64,000 nt of DNA from Stichopus chloronotus (Eukaryota; Echinodermata; Holothuroidea; Aspidochirotida; Stichopodidae), in NCBI GenBank assembly GCA_021234535.1, contig CM037843.1:9918979-9982978 (forward strand), read 5' to 3'. The notes beneath the pieces are model-generated. The model was not told where the DNA came from. It worked only from the letters and a program-made list of their open reading frames with translations, and made no database searches. Shown in pieces: positions 11,701-19,771 of the stretch (positions are counted from its first letter, which is position 1; each line of letters starts with the position of its first letter). The position numbers and the translations under genes were made by a program.

Positions 11701-14511
11701 CTGATTTTAATTGGGCTGTACATTGATTGATTACAATCACCACGAGAGAGTGCGTTAATTATCATACAGAGAAACGTACATATCATCTTTGCCTACAGTT
11801 TCGCCTGTGTTGTCTCTGCTCGCACTCCATCCACCCCTTTATTTCTCCCCTTGCCTCGTCTATCCGCACTGGAACTGACGTCGGAGGAGGCATTACACTG
11901 TTTGAAAGGAAGACAGCCTTTCATTGGTTTCAGCAATGTATGACACAACTATATCCTCCTTTAAACGATCAAAATGTTTCTTACAGATAGTTAATATTAT
12001 AGAGAAATACAAATGTTATTCAATTTTTATTTAATCTGTGTGACATCACAAATTTCCCACAATGCAACTTTCACTGTGAAACAGATTCTACTGTAAGAAT
12101 TCATAACTTCCAAACAGAAGACGCTATTGATGATGAACGTCTCCTACATGCACTAAAGGAGAATTGAACTAACTAAATTCTGCGCTTTCTATGAACTTCT
12201 CATCTTCACTGTATAGGTCTTCAAACACACACTTAACGATAAATCCCTTTTAGCAATTGCAACTACAATAATTGGTGTATAATTAAAGGTCAATCAATGT
12301 TGGACCGTGCATTATCCGTTAGCGGGGTTAATACAAGTGATGTACGAGGGAGCAACCAGAGTGCATCCAACGATAGTATTAACCCCGAGAGCGTATTATC
12401 CTGCAGATAATGCTCCGTCCAAAGTTGATTATTTTTTTCCATACATACAAAACAAAATTGTGATAGAAAGGACGAAAGTAAAAGAAAATTTGGTTCTTGA
12501 ATAATCGGGTTTTTATTAAAAACGAATCCTGATAAAAGAGAAACAAAATTCACAACAATCTTCGTGTGCATTACACAAAGTAGCACTTGAACTAAATAAA
12601 GCACAATCACATGCAAAGCAAAAACATTCTAATTTGCGTTAAGCGTTTTAGTTTTGCACTCAACTATCAATGCAGTGAGTATGTACATAAGGTGTAGCGC
12701 GCGTGTCATAGTTCGCATGCTGTGGTTCAGTGTACGTGTGCCTATTCACTGTTTACAGAGCACTTACGGAGCTTTGGTTTCCTCATAAAGCAATCAAATT
12801 GTTGGAATTTGCCTGGGATTGACTAGATTGTTGTTTGATAAAGACAGTTGCAGATTTGGCAGTGCTACAGTTAGAGAAATCCTGAACATGTTTGATGCCT
12901 CACACAATTTCGTTAACATTCATGCATAACGTTATGGGAATTAAGCCTACGTTATTTGACTTACTTTGCATGAACGGCCCTTTTGCCTTTGACTGTCGGA
13001 GTCTTACGATTGCACTCCTTAGTCCTTTATACGATTTTATTTCACAAGGACTTGTTTTTACACTTCTTCGTAAAATTGACGAAGAAGGAATGCTAGTTCT
13101 GGAAGGCTTTGTCACATCTACTGAATAACGCTTTCGATAACGCTGACACAATTCTGTAATGTAGATCACTGTAAGGAGAACCACTGATATTGCAACTGTA
13201 TTATTGTTACGCCTACGTATATTTACTTATGATGTTCATGTTTAGGGATACATTTCATTTTTCAGAAGCCCCTATAGGCTAGACCGAACCTAACAGTCAT
13301 GTTTTGTGTGTAGGATAGGATCGGGCTAAGGCCGTGCCCGTGCCGGGGCAGACTACAAAACACTGTGCATCCACGATTTTATTGTGTTCTTCCGCCGGTG
13401 ATTTTATTATGATTTACCGTGCATTATCTTAGCGATAATAAATGGTCACCTGACTGAAATCGGCCAATATGAGTTGAGAATCCTTACCAAGTATGTATGA
13501 ACAAAATTTATTTGTTTATAAAAAATATCATCAAGGCATTATCGATATCGTCAACATCATCAGCAGCTTCCATCAACTATTCATTGCCTTATACAATAAC
13601 ATATCTGAATACATACAAGACAGCTTGATAATAACAAATATTTCGTCATTCCAAGTCCCTTATTTGAAACAATAATAATATGAAATTAGCTATTCGAGCC
13701 AGGACATACATGCCTTTTTAGTGTAGCCTATCTCAAGAGTAGCGAAAAAAGACTGCCTTGATATTACAAAGTTATTGAGAATCATTAGTGGATTTCAATG
13801 AGCTCTTCGCTTATAAAAAAGGCAGTACTTGTTTTTCTTACCGGTAGCTGTGGTTCAACTTCAGGCAACGGTTTCGTCACGCACTGGATCTGCATTTCTT
13901 GAACAGGAAGTTGCTCTAAGAAGTACCATTGGTAAATCGTACATTTGAATGACATATAAATTTAAAGGTCGTAATTGTTACTTGCATCATATTTCTCAAA
14001 TCATGTGTCAAACGTCATTTAAATGGGTATTCAAGAACATAGTAGTAAAACCAGTAGCCTATTATTCTCATGTTTCTCTCGATTGTTTACATAATTCATA
14101 ATGATTGTTTGCAAGAACTGTGAAATTGTGAAAGCTCATCAGATCCGTGACAAAACATTGAGGTTCTACGTAACATTAAAAAGTCAATACTTTCACGATA
14201 TATTTATCTATTCCTTTTTTATTTCAAGATTCGGGAATTTTTGTGTTTTCGTCAGGTCTTACTTTATTTTTTCAGTATTTTTACGCCTCTTTATTGAGGA
14301 TATTCGAATTAGCTGTGTGTGGAAAGTCGGTTATCCAAACCAACAACAGCAACAATAGTAGTGACACTGGAGGCACCAAAACATTTACGGCGGTATTAAT
14401 AAGAGTAAAACTGCCGATAATATTTGGTTTGTAACTTAGATATGCACTGTCATGAAGGAGACATGTGAAGAAATACTCACCTTGTGCCACTAGGTTTTGA
14501 TTATCCTCCAT
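8634..14511 (-). CDS. CD225/dispanin-like small membrane protein, gene B (whole gene)
   Basis: Four exons (14481-14511, 13842-13915, 9165-9308, 8634-8795) join in phase (1, 0, 0) to 411 nt, a 136-residue protein plus stop. Residues 1-35 are a short cytoplasmic-type N-terminus with several prolines. About 52-82 is the first hydrophobic segment, with spaced cysteines (FCTPVLAICTIPAMVFAIL). A polar Ala/Asn-rich linker follows, and about 105-125 is a second hydrophobic segment ending VAFVFYYFYVL. Length, two-helix layout and the Cys...IPAxVFAI motif before a polar loop resemble CD225 (Pfam family) proteins such as IFITM and synDIG. In vertebrates these act in membrane fusion control and trafficking. 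Function here is inference, and an unrelated two-helix membrane protein cannot be excluded without a profile search. Confidence 0.65.
9008..9090. repeat. Short AT-rich tandem repeat
   Basis: Repeats of about 10 bp of type AATAACAATA / AATAACTATA pass into (TA)n. The tract is in intron 3 of gene B, directly next to a 46-bp palindrome. Confidence 0.75.
9100..9145. repeat. 46-bp near-perfect palindrome
   Basis: The left arm TTCGTTTCATAGTCAGTTAT and right arm ATAACTGACTGTGAAACGAA are reverse complements with one mismatch, joined through (AT)n. It sits 20 bp inside intron 3 from the exon 3 donor of gene B, so in the transcript it could form a hairpin next to the 5' splice site. Confidence 0.8.
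9165..9308 (-). CDS. CD225-like gene B, exon 3 (first membrane helix)
   Basis: A 144-nt exon, 48 codons, phase 0 at both ends: acceptor TTCATTAG, donor CTG|GTAAGT. It begins IFRTPQDEALISSIKTR, then a hydrophobic segment AIISLVLSIVATFCTPVLAI followed by CTIPAMVFAIL. The two cysteines seven residues apart, followed by IPAMVF, are the strongest family-like signature of the gene. In CD225 proteins cysteines near the first helix are commonly lipid-modified, but whether these are is not known. Confidence 0.75.
9430..9625. repeat. Degenerate GACA/GATA simple repeat
   Basis: Dense but imperfect ACAGACAGAT, ATAGACA, GATGGATGGATAGATA motifs. It lies in gene B intron 2. Confidence 0.7.
10288..10892 (-). 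mobile_element. Solo LTR with 4-bp target duplication
   Basis: On the minus strand the element begins TGTAGAATATGGGGG and ends CTATACAACA (TG...CA). It is flanked on both sides by TGAG on the plus strand (10284-10287 and 10893-10896). It contains an AATAAA about 100 bp before its end, in the order expected for an LTR polyadenylation site. It is highly similar throughout to 36981-37577. No internal retrotransposon sequence adjoins, so it is a solo LTR left by recombination. Which superfamily it belongs to cannot be told from the LTR alone. Confidence 0.8.
11041..11410 (+). repeat. Minisatellite, about 51-bp unit, 8 degenerate copies
   Basis: The motif CGTTAGCGGG-(c/t)ACAGTTTATC recurs at 11049, 11101, 11151, 11203, 11252, 11302, 11353 and about 11390, a period of 49-52 bp. 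GC content is higher than in surrounding sequence. It is in gene B intron 2, 150 bp from the solo LTR. Confidence 0.75.
11431..11650 (+). repeat. Second minisatellite, about 67-80-bp unit, 3 copies
   Basis: Blocks of type ACGCCAGCGCTTGTGGACGA recur at 11431, 11511 and 11578, and blocks of type TCTCGAACTTCGGACTACAG recur at 11481, 11548 and 11624. Overlapping open frames on both strands are a by-product of the GC-rich repeat. Confidence 0.65.
12297..13160 (+). repeat. Dispersed repeat, arm B of a large inverted pair
   Basis: Aligns to the reverse complement of 1-873 along its length. It includes a 78-codon open frame (12892-13128) that is not preserved in the other copy, so this gives no evidence for a protein. 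It lies in gene B intron 2. Boundaries are approximate. Confidence 0.7.
12302..12420. repeat. Fold-back end of the dispersed repeat
   Basis: The left arm GGACCGTGCATTATCCG...GGGGTTAATAC pairs with the right arm GTATTAACCCC...GATAATGCTCCGTCC with small bulges. It corresponds to the fold-back at 766-864 in the other copy. A related fragment, ACCGTGCATTATCTTAGCG, occurs near 13417. Confidence 0.55.
13842..13915 (-). CDS. CD225-like gene B, exon 2
   Basis: A 74-nt exon with acceptor CTTCTTAG and donor CCG|GTAAGA. With the base carried from exon 1 it reads EQLPVQEMQIQCVTKPLPEV then EPQLP. It makes up most of the N-terminal cytoplasmic-type region, and a single cysteine (residue 21 or so) distinguishes it from gene A. 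Intron 2 downstream is 4.5 kb and is filled with the repeats listed here. Confidence 0.75.
14481..14511 (-). CDS. CD225-like gene B, exon 1 (start codon exon)
   Basis: ATG followed by nine codons (MEDNQNLVAQ) and one base, then donor G|GTGAGT. The start is supported by the matching exon in gene A and by an in-frame stop upstream. No signal peptide is present, as expected if the N-terminus stays cytoplasmic. Confidence 0.72.
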
Positions 14512-14940
14512 CTTGAGTTACTCAGTTTACACCGCAGTCGCTATAACAGGAACTGTAGACTGACCGTAGTCTTGTTTGTGTAAAACATGAATATACACAC
14601 ATATATAGGTTACGTATATAATGTGTGCGTGGATTCACCACACGCGATGTACTATATGAGTGCCACCGTTTTTACTCCCCAAGCCATAACTTACAAAAGC
14701 CTGTGGAATAATGCATTGTTTTGGGAGTCTATGGACTTTTGAAAGGACATGGCGGTAAGCAATTGACAATACCATGCACTGTCACTGTAGCTTGACATTG
14801 AATCACCATAACTAGGCTATATATACTCTACAACTGGAGTAAGTACATTGAAAAATAAAAGAAAAAGCCCAGAGAAGCGTAACACTCGCGAATAGTTGGT
14901 ATCGCGTGAGACCTCCCTTTTCACTTTATTTTTAGGCTGT
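14512..14940 (-). promoter_or_regulatory. Gene B upstream region, shared with gene A
   Basis: Contains the blocks shared with 4710-5060 (TATAACAGGAACTGTA at 14539, GTGTAAAACATG, and ACCTCCC near 14911). These are putative 5' UTR and promoter elements. Nothing more specific can be assigned. Confidence 0.4.
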
Positions 14941-15009
14941 TGTACATAATTTGCAGTCATTTAAATACAGCAAAGACTGACTAAGTGAGCCGACTTGTAA
15001 CGCAAAGAA

Positions 15010-15859
15010 CAGTGGCGGAGCTAGGGTTTTTTTCCAGGAGGGGCAAAGATATGAAAATTTCCACCAATTTTTTTTCAAGGTCACGAGGGTCTGGGTTGAA
15101 CTTTGACAGTGAGAGTCGCATGGAGCTAGGTATCAGCTGGTCTGTGCCTGCATTACGTGTGAAGTTATGATGTGATGAATCTTATGACTGATTAACATTC
15201 TTTCCGGGGGGTGGGGCGTGCCCCTCCCATTTGAAAAACGTTTGTTTACCTTGAGTGGACTACATGCAAAATGTGCATACTTGATGCTAGATTTCAACTA
15301 AATGTATCTCCAGGAATTCCCATTTTTTTACGGAATAATTGTTTTTTCTTCAATTTGCTTTGCACTACAGGTAAAATATTCATTTTGAGACCTTATGTGA
15401 GTACGCCTAAGTCAGAATAACAATGTGATTAAAAGTTACAGTTTTGAAACATTGACAGGCCATTCCCCCAACTCTGTCCCCTCTGTCATTGCGAAAGCAA
15501 TATCAAAAAAGGATCATGGTCACAGTAGTGTTTAGTCGGGCTTGCCAAGCACACTGTAAGTATTAGCAGACACACCGATAACCTAGTCCAATACCGCAAA
15601 AGTCAGAGACACAAAGGGAGATTTCCACGGAAAGCGACTTTGGCATGCTTCATGCCGTAGTGACACAAGAAATCTGGGAAAATGTGTAGAATTAAGATGC
15701 GAATCATACCTGGGAATGTTTTACAATTTCTTATCCAAGAAATAAATTGAAAAGTGGGTAATGATATTTTATCAAATTTCTGAAATTTTCCCATTTTTTT
15801 TCCCAGGTGGGGCAAGCTTCACCGCCCCCCCCCCCACTTCCCCATTGGCTACCTCACTG
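15010..15859. mobile_element. Non-autonomous DNA element with CAGTGGCGGAGC-type ends
   Basis: The left end CAGTGGCGGAGCTAGGG leads into a CCAGGAGGGGCAAAG block. The right end, reverse-complemented, reads CAGTGAGGTAGCCAATGGGG and then GGGGCAAGCTTG-type sequence read toward the interior. Opposed ends plus matching subterminal GGGGCAA blocks indicate a TIR element of about 850 bp. A poly-C tract (near 15823-15833) lies just inside the right end. No target duplication could be read, and the internal frames are short. Confidence 0.5.
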
Positions 15860-17543
15860 ACATAGCAATGGAAACGTCAAAAAGGTATAGACGACCGACA
15901 GTGCCATACAATGCACTGTTCGTACAGAAACTTCGTTCTAATTACCACCCTTGAGTTTCCAGCTGACCTTGTTGAAAAAGTAGAAAAAGTGATAAATTAT
16001 CAACCCCCCGTACCCCACCTCCACCATGTTTATAATAACAGGTTTTGATACATTCGTTTGCATGCACTCTCATTGTATATGCAAAGCTCTAGCTTAAAGT
16101 CAAATCATGTTCCATTAGGTTTGATATTCCAATCTTGTGACTCGTCTTCAAGTTTGAACTAAGTCAATTAATGAAGCTTATGAAAAAATAATCAAAACAA
16201 CATATGTTTCTGACAATAGTAAAAGTTTAATTACATACCAAGATACCATCAGACGTTATCACTCTTGCAGGGTGTTTGAAGTTCTGGGGGTACACTAGAT
16301 GTCAGCCTGGTTGATTAAAATGCACAATTTCAAGATTCACAATTTTCTTTAGGATGATTACATTTTACTCACCTTCATACATGAAAGATGATGTTGTTCT
16401 TTTCACTTTTCTTTAACGTAGAGATGCATAGGTGTCTAAAGCGATTTCATTTACGTCATGATTTCATGGAAACTCTCATGTAATTTTGAAACAGTTACGG
16501 TGCTAGAAAGAATAACCAATTCATTTTCCTGTGATCGAAGTCAGATTCTACAAGTCAACTCGTTGGAACAATTGCGCCGTTTTGTTTTTAAAATTGGTGG
16601 GGACGTGACTATCTATGGGGAACGTCGGAACGTACCAGAAATTCTTTTGACAGATGTACCCCCCCCCCCCCAGATTGCCGGAAATTGCATTTCCAAGACA
16701 CAATTATGATAAAAGAATGGGTCATTCATTTTAGTATTTCAGGATTTTAAATGTTTCATGAAAAATAGTAACTAAAAATATACGAGAATAAGAGTATCTG
16801 ATGATAAATTTATCACATACAAACATCATATAATGAGCTGATATAAAACAAGAAATTAGTCCATCTTCACCTTCCTTCACGGCCCTTTGAATCCTAAGAT
16901 ATCAAAAATATATGGAATGGAGGTCTTTACCTCAAAAGAAAAGTTTGTAACAAATCCTCCTTTGGGAAAGGATAGCGACGGTTGACTTTGATCTCTCCTA
17001 CACTGTGTCAATGGGCTGAAGTCAGCAACGCAATTTCAACAAAGGCTGGTCTTGTTTTTGACTGCTGGAGACATGGTTGAAGTTAGCACCACCGGGTAGC
17101 ATACATCAATGAATCAAGCAACAAGTGAGGCTTCCAATTTACGTATCAGACTTGTTTCCATCTTTTGCATTCGCTCATTCATTAGTTTTGTTGCTTATTT
17201 TGATAACGCCTAATGGGTACTTGAGATCTTTACCACTAACGCGGTATATTAGGATATCATGGACAGTCGGACTTCTAAAATTCACTCACACGATGGTATA
17301 CCATGTCCTCACCTCTGAAATTTTTGTGGGGACGCGTCTCCCTGCTGGAAACGGCGCCCTTGCGTTGGAGATGTTCTTAATTTTGGGATTTCTTACACTT
17401 TTCCTCAGCTGATAAGAACTGTCTCTGTCTTTCTTAATTAACGTATATAGTCAATGGCAAGCAATTCTTAATATTCCTTGGGAAATTGTATATTTCACTG
17501 TAAAGGGAAATAGGACGTTTTCAATGCACCAACGTAGCATTTA
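15860..17543. other. Intergenic, nothing recognised
   Basis: AT-rich sequence with one C11-12 run near 16663. Open frames at 16458-16709 and 17125-17412 have no splice, motif or composition support. Confidence 0.4.
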
Positions 17544-17767
17544 GTAACCCTAGATTAAACCAATTTCTAACCAATCTGTGAAAAAATTTAAAAGAAGCTG
17601 ATTTCATCTGATTTAAGTAGCTTTACGGGTCAACATTTACCAAAAAAAAAGTGAGCGTGGGTGTGGGGTGGGGAAAGTGCATTTTGGGGGTCAAAGGTCA
17701 TTGACCTCAAATATTAATTAAAGTATACAGTGTTTGGTCTCAAATGAAAGGAAATTTAATTTTAAAC
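17544..17767. repeat. Left terminal inverted repeat
   Basis: Runs from GTAACCCTAGATTA through AATCTGTGAAAAAATTTAAA, ACATTTACCAAAAAAAA, GGGGGTCAAAGGTCATTGAC and CAAATGAAAGGAAATTTAAT to TTTTAAAC. It contains an AGGTCA-type direct repeat (GGGTCAAAGGTCA). It pairs with 19558-19769. Confidence 0.85.
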
Positions 17768-18189
17768 CCTATTCGTGGCATGTATTTTGTTATTTGATGC
17801 TTCTGTGAAATGCGAGGTTTAAGTGAAAGACATCAGCACTGTTTAGCATGGAATTTCAAGCGATTCACTATTAGAAATCCATTAAACTACAGCATCATTA
17901 GAACGTTATCTGATATAGGCACATTGTGTCATTTTGAATACACTGTAAATAGCCCTATGCACAGTATGCAATGAATAAATGATACATTGTAAGTAGTAGC
18001 TATAAATAGCAGAATGTCATACTACTTTGATGGTCGTAGGACTCGCCTCTCACCAGTCAGGCACAGGTTACATAATGAAATACATGTGTATATACAAGGA
18101 TAATTGATGCATCAATCCTTTCAGTTATAAAATCTGAACATTTCTTTGTAACCATATCTCTAAAACAGCTTTCAAAATACATTAGAAAG

Positions 18190-19437
18190 TTAGTAGGCTG
18201 CAACTTCTTCGTCACTATATTCCTCTGTGTCTGTCTCAGTAGCCAAAGAGGCATTGGTGCAGTGTCCGGAGCAGTGGGTACATGCAGATACACACAACGT
18301 GCCTGCTTTCATGCAGCTGTACTTCATTGTTTCACATTGTCTTTCTCCATCTGTACAGCTACAGCAAATGCCTTTAAGAAGACTGTCTGGGGCAATATTA
18401 CCTGTGATCATCTTCGGTCTAAGCCTATTGTCAAAATCCAATTCCCACCCCCTTCCAATAGGATTAAGTACAGAAGAGTCAAGATGCTTCAATGTGGCAA
18501 TTTGCAGATGTACACAGAGTGATTGTGCTGTTGAATTTTCTGTTGGTGGTAGCCTATCTGGATCAATTTTACCAGTTGCTGCTTGTTTCTGGAACTTTGA
18601 GTACCTTGCCTTTTGAAGGTTGGTGTTCTCACAGCCGTAGCTGATTTGCATTGCCTCTGTGCCAGCTTTCTGAATCTCTGATTCAGTTGATGTCAGACTT
18701 GTGAATACATTGATGACATTCTGAGGGAATGTGAATTTGTACAGGGAACATTTGGTATGTCCATGTATCTTTGTGACTGTGTCATTTCCTGACCACCCAT
18801 ACTTGAAGACAAATTCTTCCCGATTACCAGTCTTGACAGCGGATATATCATAAACTCGATCGAAGTCTGATTGCATGCAGAGATTAGAACAGTTGCTTGG
18901 ACGATGACAGTAGAGCAAAACTAGTATATCAGTATCCTTGGCCACAACAACAAGTGGTGTGTCCACACATTTGACTATGTCTATTGCAGTCTTTACAATC
19001 ACTGTGTCACCATCATCTTTAGCTTGATGCACACCAATACCGTTTCTAGCCATCACTGCAGATAGGATTGAGATCAGAGCTTCTTTATTCTTCTCATTGG
19101 CCAGAAAGACTTCTCTGTCACACGATACAGTTAATTTTGGTGTCACTCTAAAATCTGGAGAAACTTTCTTTCCCGCCATTTGCCTCTTATGTTCATAATC
19201 TTTTGTTGATGGCTCTCCATCATACCCATCAAACACTACTGTAGGATTCTTGAATTTGGCTTCGATGTATTTGACATATGAATCCACAGTGGTCATGATA
19301 GTAGCACCCGAGGTCCACTCAACTTGATGAAGTAGCCATCCTCCATCAACAACATGTGTTTTGTTCCCATTTATTTCAACTTTATTTGATAATTCCTTGA
19401 GCATTGCACCATATTCATGCTTTTTGGGTTTCTTCAA
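18190..19437 (-). CDS. PIN/FEN-like nuclease-fold protein with Cys-rich C-terminus
   Basis: 415 codons without an intron. The first codon of the open frame is TTG, directly after a stop two codons upstream, so the open frame has no ATG at its start. The first in-frame ATG is residue 12 (19404). Features in order: VVDGGWLLH (~29); VVFDGYDGEPSTKDYEHKRQ (67-86), Asp/Glu-rich; DDGDTVIVKTA (141-151); VVVAKDTDILVLL (163-175); KYGWSGNDT (212-220); KIDPDRLPPTE (290-300); and a Cys cluster (358-394, eleven cysteines including CCSC, CVSAC, CTHC). The spaced acidic residues suggest a PIN/XPG-like metal-dependent nuclease core. The Cys cluster resembles CXC/tesmin-type metal-binding repeats. The family is familiar as unnamed, often multicopy proteins in invertebrates. 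The missing N-terminus suggests a 5' truncation or frameshift: just upstream, in another frame, sequence reads PEGIM, which could be the lost continuation. Function is inferred, not shown. Confidence 0.6.
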   Translation of the reverse strand: MKKPKKHEYGAMLKELSNKVEINGNKTHVVDGGWLLHQVEWTSGATIMTTVDSYVKYIEAKFKNPTVVFDGYDGEPSTKDYEHKRQMAGKKVSPDFRVTPKLTVSCDREVFLANEKNKEALISILSAVMARNGIGVHQAKDDGDTVIVKTAIDIVKCVDTPLVVVAKDTDILVLLYCHRPSNCSNLCMQSDFDRVYDISAVKTGNREEFVFKYGWSGNDTVTKIHGHTKCSLYKFTFPQNVINVFTSLTSTESEIQKAGTEAMQISYGCENTNLQKARYSKFQKQAATGKIDPDRLPPTENSTAQSLCVHLQIATLKHLDSSVLNPIGRGWELDFDNRLRPKMITGNIAPDSLLKGICCSCTDGERQCETMKYSCMKAGTLCVSACTHCSGHCTNASLATETDTEEYSDEEVAAY

Positions 19438-19557
19438 ACATTATACCTTCAGGCCACCAAGAGCACGCATTTTACTGTGTCATATTAGGGCTACGTCATT
19501 AACCATGTGTAACTTTTTGTGTGAGCATAAGTTTGTGAAATAAATGTCACTGTCTGT

Positions 19558-19769
19558 GTTTAAAATTAAATTTCCTTTCATTTGAGACCAAGCACGATAT
19601 ACTTTAATTAATATTTGAGGTCCATGACCTTTGACCCCCAAAATGAACTTCCCCACCCCCCACCCGAGCTCACTTTTTTTTGGTAAATGTTGACACCCAT
19701 ACCCATCAGAATCAAGTGAAATCAGCTTCTTTTAAATTTTTTCACAGATTAAACCTAATTTAGGGTTAC
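19558..19769. repeat. Right terminal inverted repeat
   Basis: Reverse complement of the left repeat with substitutions and a few indels. It ends TAGGGTTAC before TA. It also carries TGACCTTTGACCCCC. Confidence 0.85.
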
Positions 19770-19771
19770 TA

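Larger units (their letters stand above)
17544..19769 (-). mobile_element. 2.2-kb TIR element carrying a PIN-like/Cys-rich protein gene
   Basis: Both ends read inward GTAACCCTA(g/a)ATTA and are flanked by TA (17542-17543 and 19770-19771). The terminal inverted repeats are about 224 bp (17544-17767) and 212 bp (19558-19769), with high similarity interrupted by small indels. Between them lies one large intronless minus-strand frame (18190-19437) filling most of the interior, plus about 420 bp of non-coding sequence. A single-gene cargo bracketed by long TIRs and TA flanks is the structure of a DNA transposon. No DDE/D-type transposase motif was recognised. Either the encoded protein is itself the mobility protein of an unfamiliar type, or this is a non-autonomous element that captured a host-like gene. 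Confidence 0.7.

Noticed and set aside
12892..13128. 78-codon plus-strand frame in the dispersed repeat
   Set aside because: The matching region of the other copy (1-340) is not open in the same frame, so coding constraint is not supported.
13417..13440. A further fold-back element (ACCGTGCATTATC)
   Set aside because: Only one short arm is present; probably a fragment of the dispersed repeat family.
16370..16440. Possible short minus-strand first exon with donor GAAG|GTGAGT, as a third CD225-like paralog
   Set aside because: The donor is good, but the upstream sequence lacks the MED(K/N)QNLV start and the shared promoter blocks.
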